DNA from: Mesorhizobium sp. WSM3859
Lineage (GTDB): Bacteria; Pseudomonadota; Alphaproteobacteria; Rhizobiales; Rhizobiaceae
Assembly (NCBI RefSeq): GCF_002295065.1
Contig: NZ_NSGG01000001.1
Coordinates: forward strand, 520,553-584,552
Reading direction: 5' to 3'
Length of the DNA: 64,000 nt
Shown here in pieces: positions 44,188-52,968 of this stretch. The stretch's first letter is position 1. Every line of letters begins with the position of its first letter. Below the pieces are notes generated by a model, which was given only the letters and a program-made list of their open reading frames with translations, was not told the origin of the DNA and ran no database searches. The position numbers and the translations under genes are program-made.

Positions 44188-45657
44188 ATGAACAAAAAGC
44201 CTGCCCGCCCGCGCGTCGGCGACCTGACCAGCGGGCCGATCCCGCGCACGCTGCTGTTGTTCGCGCTGCCGGTGCTGGGCTCCAACGTGCTGCAGTCACT
44301 CAACGGCTCGATCAACGCGGTCTGGGTCGGCCGCTTCCTCGGCGAGGCGGCGCTGACTGCGACCTCAAACGCCAATTTGGTGCTGTTCCTGATCCTCGGC
44401 ACGGTGTTCGGCATCGGCATGGCGGCGACCATCCTGGTGGCGCAATCGGTCGGCGCCCGCGACCTGCCCGAGGCAAGGCGCATCGTCGGCACCAGCGCCA
44501 CCTTCTTCTTCCTAGTTTCCGTGCTGTTCGCCGTCTGCGGCTGGATCTGGGTCGATGCTATCCTGACCGGGCTCGGCACGCCGGCCGACGCGCTGCCGCT
44601 GGCGCGCAGCTACCTGCGCATCATCTTCGTCGCGGTGCCGATGATGAACCTTCTGTCCTTCGTCATGACCGTGCTGCGCGGCGCCGGCGACTCGCGAACC
44701 CCGTTTGTCTTCATGGCGCTGGCGGTCGTGCTTGACGTCGTGCTCAATCCGCTGCTGATCCGCGGTATCGGCCCCTTCCCCGAGCTCGGCATCGCCGGCT
44801 CGGCGACCTCGACGCTCATAGGCCAGACGGTCAGCGTCATCGCCATCCTGATCGTGCTTTATGTCCGCAAGCACCCGCTGCGGTTGGCCGGCGCCGATCT
44901 CGCTCTGCTCAAACCCGATCCGGCGCTGCTGCGCATCGTCGTCTTCAAGGGCATTCCGATGGGCCTGCAGATGATCGTCATCTCCGCAGCGGCGTTGACC
45001 GTGATGGGCATCGTCAACTCCTATGGCTCGCAGGTCGCCGCCGCCTACGGCATCGCAGCCCAACTCTGGACCTATATCCAGATGCCGGCTCTTGCCATCG
45101 GCGCAGCCGTCTCCTCCATGGCGGCGCAGAATGTCGGCGCCGGGCGCTGGGACCGCATCGGCAAGGTCGCGGCGTCCGGTTTCGGCTTCAACCTGGTGCT
45201 CACCGGCGCGCTGGTGGCGCTGCTCTTCGTCTTCGATCGCCCGGTGCTCAATCTTTTCCTAAGCAATGACAGCGCCGCGATCGACATTGCCGCTCATATC
45301 AACAGGGTGGCGTCCTGGTCGTTCATCCTCTTCGGCATCACGATCGTGCTCTTCGCCACTGTGCGCGCCACCGGCGCCGTCATGCCGCCGCTCATCATCC
45401 TGATCATCTCGGTGTTGTTCATTCGCACCGGCTTTGCCTATTCCATGCGCAGCGTCATCGGCCAAGAGGCGCTGTGGTGGAGCTTTCCGGCCGGCTCGAT
45501 CGCCTCGCTGGCGCTGGCCGCCGCTTATTATCGCTTCGGCCGCTGGCGCACGATGCATATGATCGAGGCCCGGCCGGCGGCGGGCGAGCCGCCCGACACC
45601 GGCCTCGGCGTGCCGCGCCAGCGTGCCAATCTTGCGCCTGAGACACCGGCCAGTTGA
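44188..45657 (+). CDS. MATE-family multidrug efflux protein
   Basis: A 489-residue membrane protein with two MatE domains and about 12 helices. ALPVLGSNVLQSLNGSINAVWVGRFLGEAALTATSNAN and IPMGLQMIVISAAALTVMGIVNSYGSQVAAAYGIAAQLW are characteristic. Exchanges cationic compounds for Na+ or H+. ATG 44188 comes right after the long hairpin, and convergent with the next MFS gene. Confidence 0.92.
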   Translation: MNKKPARPRVGDLTSGPIPRTLLLFALPVLGSNVLQSLNGSINAVWVGRFLGEAALTATSNANLVLFLILGTVFGIGMAATILVAQSVGARDLPEARRIVGTSATFFFLVSVLFAVCGWIWVDAILTGLGTPADALPLARSYLRIIFVAVPMMNLLSFVMTVLRGAGDSRTPFVFMALAVVLDVVLNPLLIRGIGPFPELGIAGSATSTLIGQTVSVIAILIVLYVRKHPLRLAGADLALLKPDPALLRIVVFKGIPMGLQMIVISAAALTVMGIVNSYGSQVAAAYGIAAQLWTYIQMPALAIGAAVSSMAAQNVGAGRWDRIGKVAASGFGFNLVLTGALVALLFVFDRPVLNLFLSNDSAAIDIAAHINRVASWSFILFGITIVLFATVRATGAVMPPLIILIISVLFIRTGFAYSMRSVIGQEALWWSFPAGSIASLALAAAYYRFGRWRTMHMIEARPAAGEPPDTGLGVPRQRANLAPETPAS

Positions 45658-45663
45658 GATCTG

Positions 45664-46872
45664 CTACCGCACGTATTTGGCGCCGAAGCCAAGCGCCACC
45701 AGCGAGAAGACGATGATCATGCCGGCAAAGGCCAGGCTTGCCACCGTGGCGTTGGCCAGGCTCGACAGGATGCCGATGCCAATCACCGGCAGCGCGTTGC
45801 CGCAGAAACAGCAGATGAAGAAGGCCGATACCACTTCGGCGCGACGGTCGGCCGGCGCGATTTGGTTCACCACTTGCAGGCCGCCGCGATAGCCGAGCGC
45901 CCCCGCCACGCCGCAGACCGCGGTCGCGATGATCATCAGGACCATCGACGCATAGACCTGCGCCGCCACGATCAACGCTGCGGTCGGGATCATCAGCACC
46001 AGCGCGGCGAGCATGGTGGAGCGGCTGGTGAGCCATGTGGTGCCGACGATGGTTGCCGCCGCCACGATCGATAGCTCGAAGAACAGTCCGCCGGCTTCGG
46101 CGTGATTGGTCGCGTGCAGTTGCTGCGCCAAAATGCTTGGCGCCAGCGCCGCATAGAAGCCGACCAGCGCCATCGCTCCGAAGCCCGTCACCGCCGGCGC
46201 GACGAATTGGGCGCGGATATTGCCGGGCACCGAAAGCCGCGGCCGCAGCGACACGTCGGAGAAGCGTCCGGGGCTGGAGACCGTTTCGCGCGTACGCCAA
46301 ATCAGCAACGTGACCACCGCAAGCAGGACGAGATAGACCGCGAATGTCAGCCTGAGCGGCCACGGCGCATATTGGGCAAGCAGACCCGAGACCAGCGCGC
46401 CGACGCCGAGACCGACGAAATTGGTGCTGGTGGCGATGACGGCGGCGCGTGACTTGTCCTGGCCTTCGATCAATTCCGCCAGCCAGGCGGTGCCGGCGCC
46501 AGCGCCGACACCGATGCCAAGGCCGCTGAGAATGCGCGCGATGTCGAGCCAGGCGAGGTTTTCCGCGAAGAGGAAAAACAGCGCGCTGACCACGGCAACC
46601 GCCATCGCCGCGAGCGCGGCGGGACGGCGGCCGACGACATCCGACACCCGGCCGAAAAACAGCAGCGCCGTCAGATTGCCGACGACGTAGATGGCATAAA
46701 CCAGCGTCAGCGTAATCTGCGAGAAGCCGAAGGCCTGCTTGTAGATCACGTAAAGCGGCGTCAGCGCGGTGCTGCCGGCAAAAAGCGCGGCGATCATGGC
46801 GGCGACGGCGGCCTTCGCAGCGCCCCCGCCAAGCTCATTGTCACGCGTCATGGTTTGAGCGTAGCTGGTCAT
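45664..46872 (-). CDS. MFS transporter
   Basis: A 402-residue major facilitator with about 12 helices. The N-terminal GRVSDVVGRRPAALAAM holds motif A. The overall layout is of sugar or drug transporters; no substrate motif. ATG 46872 with GGAGG chosen over the earlier in-frame start. It ends 6 bases from the MATE stop (convergent) and is divergent from the TMEM175-like gene. Confidence 0.87.
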   Translation of the reverse strand: MTSYAQTMTRDNELGGGAAKAAVAAMIAALFAGSTALTPLYVIYKQAFGFSQITLTLVYAIYVVGNLTALLFFGRVSDVVGRRPAALAAMAVAVVSALFFLFAENLAWLDIARILSGLGIGVGAGAGTAWLAELIEGQDKSRAAVIATSTNFVGLGVGALVSGLLAQYAPWPLRLTFAVYLVLLAVVTLLIWRTRETVSSPGRFSDVSLRPRLSVPGNIRAQFVAPAVTGFGAMALVGFYAALAPSILAQQLHATNHAEAGGLFFELSIVAAATIVGTTWLTSRSTMLAALVLMIPTAALIVAAQVYASMVLMIIATAVCGVAGALGYRGGLQVVNQIAPADRRAEVVSAFFICCFCGNALPVIGIGILSSLANATVASLAFAGMIIVFSLVALGFGAKYVR

Positions 46873-47008
46873 GGCCACCTCCGGGGGTTGCAACCCCAAC
46901 GCCTATATAGTGGCGCCGTTCCAGCCACCTAATCTGCTCCTGACAATTCCGGCAGGATGGCCAGGCGCCGCATCCTCCCGTAACGTCTGCCGGCAGCGAG
47001 GGAGAATC

Positions 47009-47584
47009 ATGGGCAAGGGACGGGTCGAGGCATTCACCGATGGCGTCGTCGCCATCATCATCACCATCATGGTGCTGGAGCTGAAAGTGCCGCACGGCGA
47101 GGATTTCTCGGCCCTGGTACCGCTGTGGCCTGTCTTCTTCTCCTATGTGCTGTCCTTCATCAATGTCGGCATCTACTGGAACAATTTGCACAACATGTTC
47201 CACACCGTGCAGCGCGTCGACGGGTGGGTGCTGTGGGCGAACCTCAACATGCTGTTCTGGCTGTCACTGATGCCGGTGACGACGGCTTTCATGGGCGAAA
47301 ACCATTTCGCGCCGGTGCCCGTCGCGGTCTACGGCGTCGACCTGGCGCTCTGCGCCGTCGGCTTCAACATCCTCTCGGCCGCCCTCCACCGCCTGCATGG
47401 CCCGGAAAGTATCTTCGCCAGAGCGTTGGGCAACGACCGCAAGGGAAAGATTTCGTTGGCGCTATACCTCGCGGCCATAGCTTTGACCTTCGTCAACCAG
47501 TGGATCGGTGTCGCGATCTATGTGCTGGTAGCGATGATCTGGTTCGTACCGGACAAGCGCTTCGAAAGGCTGCTGGAAAAATAG
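47009..47584 (+). CDS. TMEM175 (DUF1211)-like potassium channel
   Basis: A 191-residue, six-helix membrane protein. The first helix carries RVEAFTDGVVAIIITIMVLEL, in which Thr replaces the Ser of the usual RxxxFSD signature. The second half (ALHRLHGPES, FVNQWIGVAIYVL) fits bacterial single-repeat TMEM175 channels, which form tetramers. ATG 47009 with GAGGGAGAATC. Confidence 0.88.
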   Translation: MGKGRVEAFTDGVVAIIITIMVLELKVPHGEDFSALVPLWPVFFSYVLSFINVGIYWNNLHNMFHTVQRVDGWVLWANLNMLFWLSLMPVTTAFMGENHFAPVPVAVYGVDLALCAVGFNILSAALHRLHGPESIFARALGNDRKGKISLALYLAAIALTFVNQWIGVAIYVLVAMIWFVPDKRFERLLEK

Positions 47585-47588
47585 CTAG

Positions 47589-47870
47589 TTAGCTTCGCAT
47601 CGCCTTCAGCTTCTCGGCCGCCGAGGCGGCAAGGTCGGCATATCGCTCCTCCAGCCGCTCGGCCGCCTTGATGATCGGGAAGTCATGGCCGAACTTCTCC
47701 AGCGCCAGCCGCAGCTTCTCGGCGAATTCCGCCTGCTTTTCCAGCGCCGCGAACAGTGTTTTCACCTGCGTCTCGCTGATATCGGGATTGGCGAGCATCT
47801 TCGGTACCTCGCGGTCCATCTGGTCGCCGTTGACGGTCTGCTCTTTCAGGATTCCGATCCAATCGCTCAA
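47589..47870 (-). CDS. Small helical protein of unknown function
   Basis: A 93-residue, predicted all-helical protein: SDWIGILKEQTVNGDQMDREVP, then ISETQVKTLFAALEKQAEFAEKLRLALEKF and LEERYADLAASAAEKLKAM. Coiled-coil tendency, no membrane segment. Start is TTG 47870 with AAAGGAG upstream; the longer frame to 48305 is not coding. Convergent with the TMEM175-like gene. Function unknown. Confidence 0.6.
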   Translation of the reverse strand: MSDWIGILKEQTVNGDQMDREVPKMLANPDISETQVKTLFAALEKQAEFAEKLRLALEKFGHDFPIIKAAERLEERYADLAASAAEKLKAMRS

Positions 47871-47918
47871 ATGCCGAGCTCCTTTTTCCGGACAGCATGC
47901 GCGGCAGGCGCGGCAATG

Positions 47919-47982
47919 GTCAACCCGTTGCGACCTGTAAGTCGTCAACCCGTTGTGGCTATTGCCGTCAACCCACTGCGAC
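47919..47982. repeat. Three imperfect 16-bp direct repeats
   Basis: GTCAACCCGTTGCGAC (47919), GTCAACCCGTTGTGGC (47944) and GTCAACCCACTGCGAC (47967), spaced 25 and 23 bases start to start. They lie between the divergent helical protein gene and the SDR gene, a place suited to regulator binding. Confidence 0.7.
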
Positions 47983-48069
47983 TGTTGCGATCGCTGCCGG
48001 GCCTGACCGGCCTTGCCTCGGCGGCGGCGAGCGTTAAGTTCGGCCCGACCCGAACAAGGATGGAAAACC

Positions 48070-48939
48070 ATGACCAGCGACGCCGAAATCCAGACCGCCC
48101 TGCCAGCTTTCGCCTCGGGCAACGTCGCCGTCATCACCGGCGGCGCCAGCGGCATCGGCCTTGCCGCCGCGAAACGGTTCGCGGCGATGGGCATGAAGGT
48201 GGTGCTGGCCGACATAGGCGGCGTGCGCCTCGACCAGGCCAGGCAAGCGGTCGCAGCGATCGCCGGCGACGATGCCGTGCTTCCGGTTCCCACCGACGTC
48301 TCCAAGGCCGAAGAGGTCGACCGGCTGGCGGACCTCGCTTACGGCGCCTTCGGTGCGGTGTCGGTGCTGATGAACAATGCCGGCGTCGGCAACAATCCAG
48401 GCAAGCCCTGGGAGAACCGCGACGCCTGGAAGCGGTTGCTCGACATCAATTTCTGGGGCGTCGTGCACGGCGTCGAGGCCTTCGCGCCGCGCATGCTCGC
48501 CGCCGCCGGGAAGCCGGGCCTGATCATCAACACGGGCTCCAAGCAGGGCATCACCACGCCGCCCGGCAACCTCGCCTACAACGTCTCCAAGGCCGGCGTG
48601 AAGACGTTCACCGAAGGGCTGGCGCATGCGCTGCGCAACGAGCCTGGGGCGAAGGTTTCGGCGCATCTGCTGATCCCCGGCTTCACCTATACCGGCCTGA
48701 CAGAAGGCGCGACGCAAAAGCCTGCCGGCGCCTGGACCGGCGAGCAGGTGATCGACTTCATGCTGGCATCGCTGATCGACGACGACTTCTACATCCTTTG
48801 CCCCGACAACGAGGTGGCGCGGCCGACGGATGAAAAACGCATGGCCTGGGCGATTGGCGACATCATCGAGAACCGCCCTGCCCTGTCGCGCTGGCATCCC
48901 GATCACAAGGACGCGTTCGCCGCCTTCATGAACCGCTGA
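48070..48939 (+). CDS. Short-chain dehydrogenase/reductase
   Basis: A 289-residue Rossmann enzyme. Cofactor motif TGGASGIG near residue 25, NNAGVG near 102, and catalytic Tyr/Lys in AYNVSKAG with a Ser in NTGSKQG. Asp after the second strand (LADIGG) suggests NAD(H). Substrate unknown. ATG 48070 follows AAGGATGGAAAACC. Confidence 0.92.
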   Translation: MTSDAEIQTALPAFASGNVAVITGGASGIGLAAAKRFAAMGMKVVLADIGGVRLDQARQAVAAIAGDDAVLPVPTDVSKAEEVDRLADLAYGAFGAVSVLMNNAGVGNNPGKPWENRDAWKRLLDINFWGVVHGVEAFAPRMLAAAGKPGLIINTGSKQGITTPPGNLAYNVSKAGVKTFTEGLAHALRNEPGAKVSAHLLIPGFTYTGLTEGATQKPAGAWTGEQVIDFMLASLIDDDFYILCPDNEVARPTDEKRMAWAIGDIIENRPALSRWHPDHKDAFAAFMNR

Positions 48940-48946
48940 CGCGCAC

Positions 48947-49375
48947 TCAAGCGGCGGCTTTCTTCTTGGCACCGGTCTTGCCCGAGGCGGCCTTCTTGGC
49001 CGCCTCCGCTGTCTTGCGGTCGTGCCGCTTCGCCGCCGCCTCGCATTTGGCGCGGATCTCATCGACTTCGGATTCCGTCAGGTGCTCGATGCCGATGAAC
49101 TGGTTGTGGGCGCGGCTGACCCTGATCAGCTCGTCGAGCTTGGCTTGGATCGCCGCGCCGTCGCGATTCTGCGTGTTCTGGATCAGGAACACCATCAGGA
49201 AGGTGACGATGGTGGTGCCGGTATTGATGACGAGTTGCCAGGTATCCGAAAACCCGAAGATCGGGCCACTTGCCGCCCATACGACCACGATCAGCACACA
49301 GATGGCGAAGGTCGGCGGCAGGCCGGCCAGATGCGCCACCCGGTTGGCCATCCAGGTAAAAGCCTTTTCGATCAT
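48947..49375 (-). CDS. Low-affinity iron permease family protein
   Basis: A 142-residue protein with two helices (LPPTFAICVLIVVVWAASGPIFG and TWQLVINTGTTIVTFLMVFLIQNTQNRD), then AIQAKLDELIRVSRAHNQFIGIEHLTESEVDEI. This fits PF04120. The C-terminus is Lys/Ala-rich. A role in iron uptake is only by family name; bacterial members are not well understood. ATG 49375 with GAGGAATTTGC. Confidence 0.85.
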   Translation of the reverse strand: MIEKAFTWMANRVAHLAGLPPTFAICVLIVVVWAASGPIFGFSDTWQLVINTGTTIVTFLMVFLIQNTQNRDGAAIQAKLDELIRVSRAHNQFIGIEHLTESEVDEIRAKCEAAAKRHDRKTAEAAKKAASGKTGAKKKAAA

Positions 49376-49700
49376 GCAAATTCCTCGAAAACCGTTGACG
49401 CGCAGGCGTTTGCGAAGAAACAAGCAGCAGCCGCCTCGGGTTCCAGGATTTGAATTTTCGTGCCTGCGCGTGGCTGCAATCAGGCACACGCCAGAAGCGC
49501 AGCCGCGTGAAAAAACACCTTATCGGTTTGCTTGCGATAGTGGCGGTGCAGGCAAGAGAGCCTGTTCCTTCCGCTTCACGGCGGTTTACCTCCAGCCCCT
49601 TTCGCTGCGCCACCCCCGCATGGCGGAAGGGGCAACCACTCCCGACAGAAGCGTAACATCCAGACCGCGTCGTCTGCCTGCTATCGGCGTTCTTTATGTA
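49376..49700. other. Gene-free gap
   Basis: This 325-base stretch contains the leader of the iron permease-like gene and the region after the acyltransferase stop. I see no gene, no known RNA and no strong hairpin with a T-run. Short frames on the plus strand lack an RBS and any recognisable feature. Confidence 0.6.
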
Positions 49701-50342
49701 TCAGTGCGTATTGCCTTCCCAGCGATCGAGGAAGGCCTCGATCGGCATGGCCTGCATGTCGGGGATTGCGCTCGCCAGTTTCTCCGGCGCCCAGTCCCAC
49801 CAGGCCAGGGCCTCGATACGCGCCGCAATTGCCGCTGAGAAGCGTTCCCGCAAGGGCTTCGCCGGAACGCCGGCGACGATCGTGTAGGCCGCGACGTCAT
49901 GCGTCACAACGGCATTGGCGCCGACGATGGCGCCGTTGCCGATCACGACGCCGGGCATGACGACTGCGCCATGGCCGATCCAGACATCGTGGCCGACGCT
50001 GACCGATTTTGCCTGCCGGCGCGCACGGAATTCAGTGTCGACGCCGAGCCAGCGGAAATATTCGTTCGGCCGGTAGCTGACCTTGTGCTGCGTCAGCCGC
50101 TCGATCGGATGCTCGAGCGCGTTGATGCGGCTGTTTGCGGCGATCGAGCAGAACTTGCCGATCGTCGTGTAGATCGCCTCGGAATGGCGCTCGAAATAGG
50201 AAAAGTCGCCGACGCTCACCTCGCGCAGGATCACCCGCTCGCCGATCGAAGCATAGCGGCCGAGCTTGCACGCCTTCAGCTCCGCGGTCGGATGGATGCG
50301 CGGCTCCGGGTCCTTGAGAACGAGGTTTTCAGGGCGGTCCAT
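49701..50342 (-). CDS. Hexapeptide-repeat acyltransferase, phosphonate-operon type
   Basis: A 213-residue left-handed beta-helix acetyltransferase. VSVGHDVWIGHGAVVMPGVVIGNGAIVGANAVVTHDV shows the hexapeptide repeats, and FCSIAANSRINALEHPIERLTQHKVSYRPNEYF the loop with the catalytic His. It resembles the DapH/DapD-like acetyltransferases annotated near phn genes, though no phn gene is in the window. Also similar to xenobiotic acetyltransferases. Confidence 0.85.
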   Translation of the reverse strand: MDRPENLVLKDPEPRIHPTAELKACKLGRYASIGERVILREVSVGDFSYFERHSEAIYTTIGKFCSIAANSRINALEHPIERLTQHKVSYRPNEYFRWLGVDTEFRARRQAKSVSVGHDVWIGHGAVVMPGVVIGNGAIVGANAVVTHDVAAYTIVAGVPAKPLRERFSAAIAARIEALAWWDWAPEKLASAIPDMQAMPIEAFLDRWEGNTH

Positions 50343-50392
50343 GCCCGGGCTTTACGCCGGGGCGATTGCTCCCGCAAGCCGGGCAATCGCTT

Positions 50393-50878
50393 CTATTGCG
50401 GCTTGCCCTTCGTCCACACCACGTTCTGGCCGTAAAGCGGCACGGTCGTGACCGACATCTTCGCCGAGCCGTTCTGCACCTGGCGCGAATGCGAAAGATA
50501 GATCAGCGTCTCGTTCTTCCTGTCGTAGATGCGGTTCACCACCTGCTTTTTCCAGATCAGGCTGAGGCCCTGCTTGAACACCTCCTCGCCGCCCTCGCTC
50601 ATGTCGATGTCGCCAATGCTGATAGGCCCCGTCTGGCGGCAGGAGATCGAAGAATCGGAAGGATCCTCGAACCAGTTGCCCTTGTGCAGCCGGTCGATGA
50701 TGCTGCGGTCGAAATAGGCGACGTGGCAGGTGACGCCGTCGACTTTCGGATCCTTTATGGCGTCGATCATGATGTCGTTGCCGACCCAGTCGACACCGAC
50801 TTTGCCCACCTCGTCCGCCATGGCCGCGCCGGCGCTGAGGGCAAGACATGCGGCGAACAAGCCGATCAGTTTTCGCAA
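50393..50878 (-). CDS. creA: CreA family periplasmic protein
   Basis: A 161-residue exported protein. Signal peptide LRKLIGLFAACLALSAGAAMA; mature part DEVGKVGVDWVGNDIMIDAIKDPKVDGVTCHVAYFDRSIID and FEDPSDSSISCRQTGPISI match CreA, of unknown role. Two Cys could form a disulfide. Start is TTG 50878 with AGGAGG at 6-base spacing, as the longer frame lacks homology. Confidence 0.9.
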   Translation of the reverse strand: MRKLIGLFAACLALSAGAAMADEVGKVGVDWVGNDIMIDAIKDPKVDGVTCHVAYFDRSIIDRLHKGNWFEDPSDSSISCRQTGPISIGDIDMSEGGEEVFKQGLSLIWKKQVVNRIYDRKNETLIYLSHSRQVQNGSAKMSVTTVPLYGQNVVWTKGKPQ

Positions 50879-51075
50879 AGGTTGCCTCCTGGGTTGGCGT
50901 TTGCCGATGTGAGGTGGGACAGGATCGTGGCGTTTGCAAGCCGCCCGATACGGGTTTGTGCTCCCGCCCGCATCTTCTGCTTGCGGCAACGCGACATCTT
51001 TGCGTGCCCGGCGCCGACCCGTTAAGACTGTCGCCAAAACTGGGTGCCCAAAGCAATCACGACGGACATTCACTG

Positions 51076-51660
51076 ATGATGCGTTCAATCCTGGTCGGCA
51101 TTCTCGTCCTGATGGCGGCGGGTATCGGCTGGCTGACATTCGACTGGTACCGCGGCCATTATGGCGGCGAGCCCTTCGGCGCGCCATTCACGCTGGTCGA
51201 CCAGAAAGGCGCGCCGATCACCGAAGCGGCCTTCAGGGGCCACCCGAGCGTCGTGTTCTTCGGCTTCACCCATTGCCCGGAAGTCTGCCCGACGACCCTG
51301 TTCGAGCTGGCCGGCTGGCTGAAGGCGATGGGCGACAGCGGCAAGAACCTCAACGCCTATTTCGTCACCGTCGATCCGGAGCGCGATACGCCGCAGACGA
51401 TGAACACCTATGTCAGCAACTTCTCCGACCGCATCACCGGCATCACCGGCGATCCGGACAAGGTCCACGCGATGGCCAAGGCCTTCGGCATCTATTGGAA
51501 GAAGGTCGACACCGGCGACGGCGACTACACGATGGACCATACGGCTTCGGTGCTGCTGCTCAACGCCAGGGGCGATTTCGCCGGCACCATCGCCTATGGC
51601 GAGAGCGCCGACACCGCCGTCGCCAAGCTGAAGCGGCTGGCTGCCGGCGGGCGAACATGA
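51076..51660 (+). CDS. SCO1/SenC-family copper chaperone
   Basis: A 194-residue membrane-anchored thioredoxin-like protein for assembly of the CuA centre of cytochrome oxidase. N-terminal helix ([19 protein letters not shown]), CPEVC copper motif in [19 protein letters not shown], and the conserved His in [14 protein letters not shown] 51076 (tandem ATGATG). Its stop overlaps prmA (ATGA), so they are coupled. Confidence 0.93.
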   Translation: MMRSILVGILVLMAAGIGWLTFDWYRGHYGGEPFGAPFTLVDQKGAPITEAAFRGHPSVVFFGFTHCPEVCPTTLFELAGWLKAMGDSGKNLNAYFVTVDPERDTPQTMNTYVSNFSDRITGITGDPDKVHAMAKAFGIYWKKVDTGDGDYTMDHTASVLLLNARGDFAGTIAYGESADTAVAKLKRLAAGGRT

Positions 51661-52532
51661 TGGGCCAGACCAGGCTCCACCTCACCGCCAACAAGATTGA
51701 GGCCGACCGCATTTTCGCGGCGCTCGACGCCGCCTTCGAGGACGACGGCCTGCCGATTGCCGTGCTGGAGCTCGACGAGGAAAAAGACGTCCATGAAGTG
51801 TCGCTCTATGCCGACGGCGACATCGATCCCGTCGAGGCGCGAGTCAGGGATATCCTCGCCGGTCTCGGCCTGCCGAAGCCCGTCGAACGCGAGACCCTCC
51901 CCGACATCGACTGGGTGTCGCGCTCGCTGGAAGGCTTGAAGCCGGTCCGCGCGGGCCGCTTCCTTGTCCACGGCTCGCACGACCGGGCCAAGCGCCACGC
52001 CGGTGATCTCGCCATCGAGATCGAGGCAGGCCTTGCCTTCGGCACCGGCCATCACGGCACCACCGCGGGCTGCCTTGAAATGCTGGAGCAGGTGGTGCTG
52101 CGCGAACGGCCGCGCAACGCGCTCGACCTTGGAACGGGCAGCGCGGTGCTTGCCATCGCGCTCGCCAAGCTCGCGCATATCCCGGTGCTGGCGACCGACA
52201 TCGATCCGGTCGCCGTCCGCGTCGCCGCCGCCAACGCCCGCCTCAACCATGTCAAGGCGTTGGTCGAGACCGTGACGGCGCCGGGCTTCCACAACCCGAT
52301 CTTCGCCAGGCGCGCGCCTTTCGACCTCATCGTCGCCAACATCCTGGCCCGGCCGCTGATGCGTCTCGCGCCCGAAATGGCCAAGCATATCAGGCTCGGC
52401 GGCTCACTGGTGCTTTCCGGCATCCTCGACCGGCAGCGCGACGCGGTCATCTCCGCCTATGTCGGCCAAGCCTTCCGCCATGTGCGTACCTTGCATCGCG
52501 AGGGCTGGGTGACCATCCACCTCAAGCGCTGA
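51657..52532 (+). CDS. prmA: Ribosomal protein L11 methyltransferase PrmA
   Basis: Methylates ribosomal protein L11 with S-adenosylmethionine. The SAM motif is [17 protein letters not shown] (Thr replaces the more usual Cys), preceded by [19 protein letters not shown] and followed by [22 protein letters not shown], the NPPY-like NILA segment of PrmA. ATG 51657 overlaps the SCO gene; 291 aa. Confidence 0.95.
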   Translation: MMGQTRLHLTANKIEADRIFAALDAAFEDDGLPIAVLELDEEKDVHEVSLYADGDIDPVEARVRDILAGLGLPKPVERETLPDIDWVSRSLEGLKPVRAGRFLVHGSHDRAKRHAGDLAIEIEAGLAFGTGHHGTTAGCLEMLEQVVLRERPRNALDLGTGSAVLAIALAKLAHIPVLATDIDPVAVRVAAANARLNHVKALVETVTAPGFHNPIFARRAPFDLIVANILARPLMRLAPEMAKHIRLGGSLVLSGILDRQRDAVISAYVGQAFRHVRTLHREGWVTIHLKR

Positions 52533-52541
52533 GGCGCTTAC

Positions 52542-52727
52542 TCACACATAAAGCGAGTTTGCCGCCTTCTTCAGCTCTTCGCGATCGTAGCCATTGGCGT
52601 TCAGCGTTTCATCGTCGAGACAAAGCAGCGCCCCGTTGACGTAGCGGCTCGCCTCGCGCCGGCGAGCTTCGATCAGCGCGCTCATGGCGTTTTTGAAAAA
52701 TCCGCGTCTGGCTGGAAGCGTGGACAT
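52542..52727 (-). CDS. Small YjiS-like (DUF1127-related) protein
   Basis: A 61-residue protein: MSTLPARRGFFKNAMSALIE, then ARRREASRYVNGALLCLDDETLNANGYDREEL, with the Arg-rich helix and the LDDETLNANGYDR turn of YjiS/DUF1127 proteins. ATG follows GGAGACTGTC. Such proteins often act in stress or RNA turnover in alphaproteobacteria; role here unknown. Confidence 0.7.
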   Translation of the reverse strand: MSTLPARRGFFKNAMSALIEARRREASRYVNGALLCLDDETLNANGYDREELKKAANSLYV

Positions 52728-52968
52728 GACAGTCTCCTTTGCAGGACAACAGGATTCATTCCTCCACACCCGGGAAACTAAGCTCTGCCGACCTGTTTGG
52801 AAATCAATGATTCTGCATGGCGTCCATGCGCAAAGACACGGGGGGCGCGCTTGGCTTGCACGCCATCCCTTCAGCATATCTGGATCATATGGTGTCTGGT
52901 GACAGATCCGTTTCAATTGGCGCACGAAATGCTCTAGGTTCGCGACAAGCATCCGAGGAGAGGCCACG

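Noticed and set aside
49450..49656. 68-residue plus-strand ORF in the 49.4-49.7 kb gap
   Set aside because: Arg/Ser-rich with no RBS or recognisable motif.
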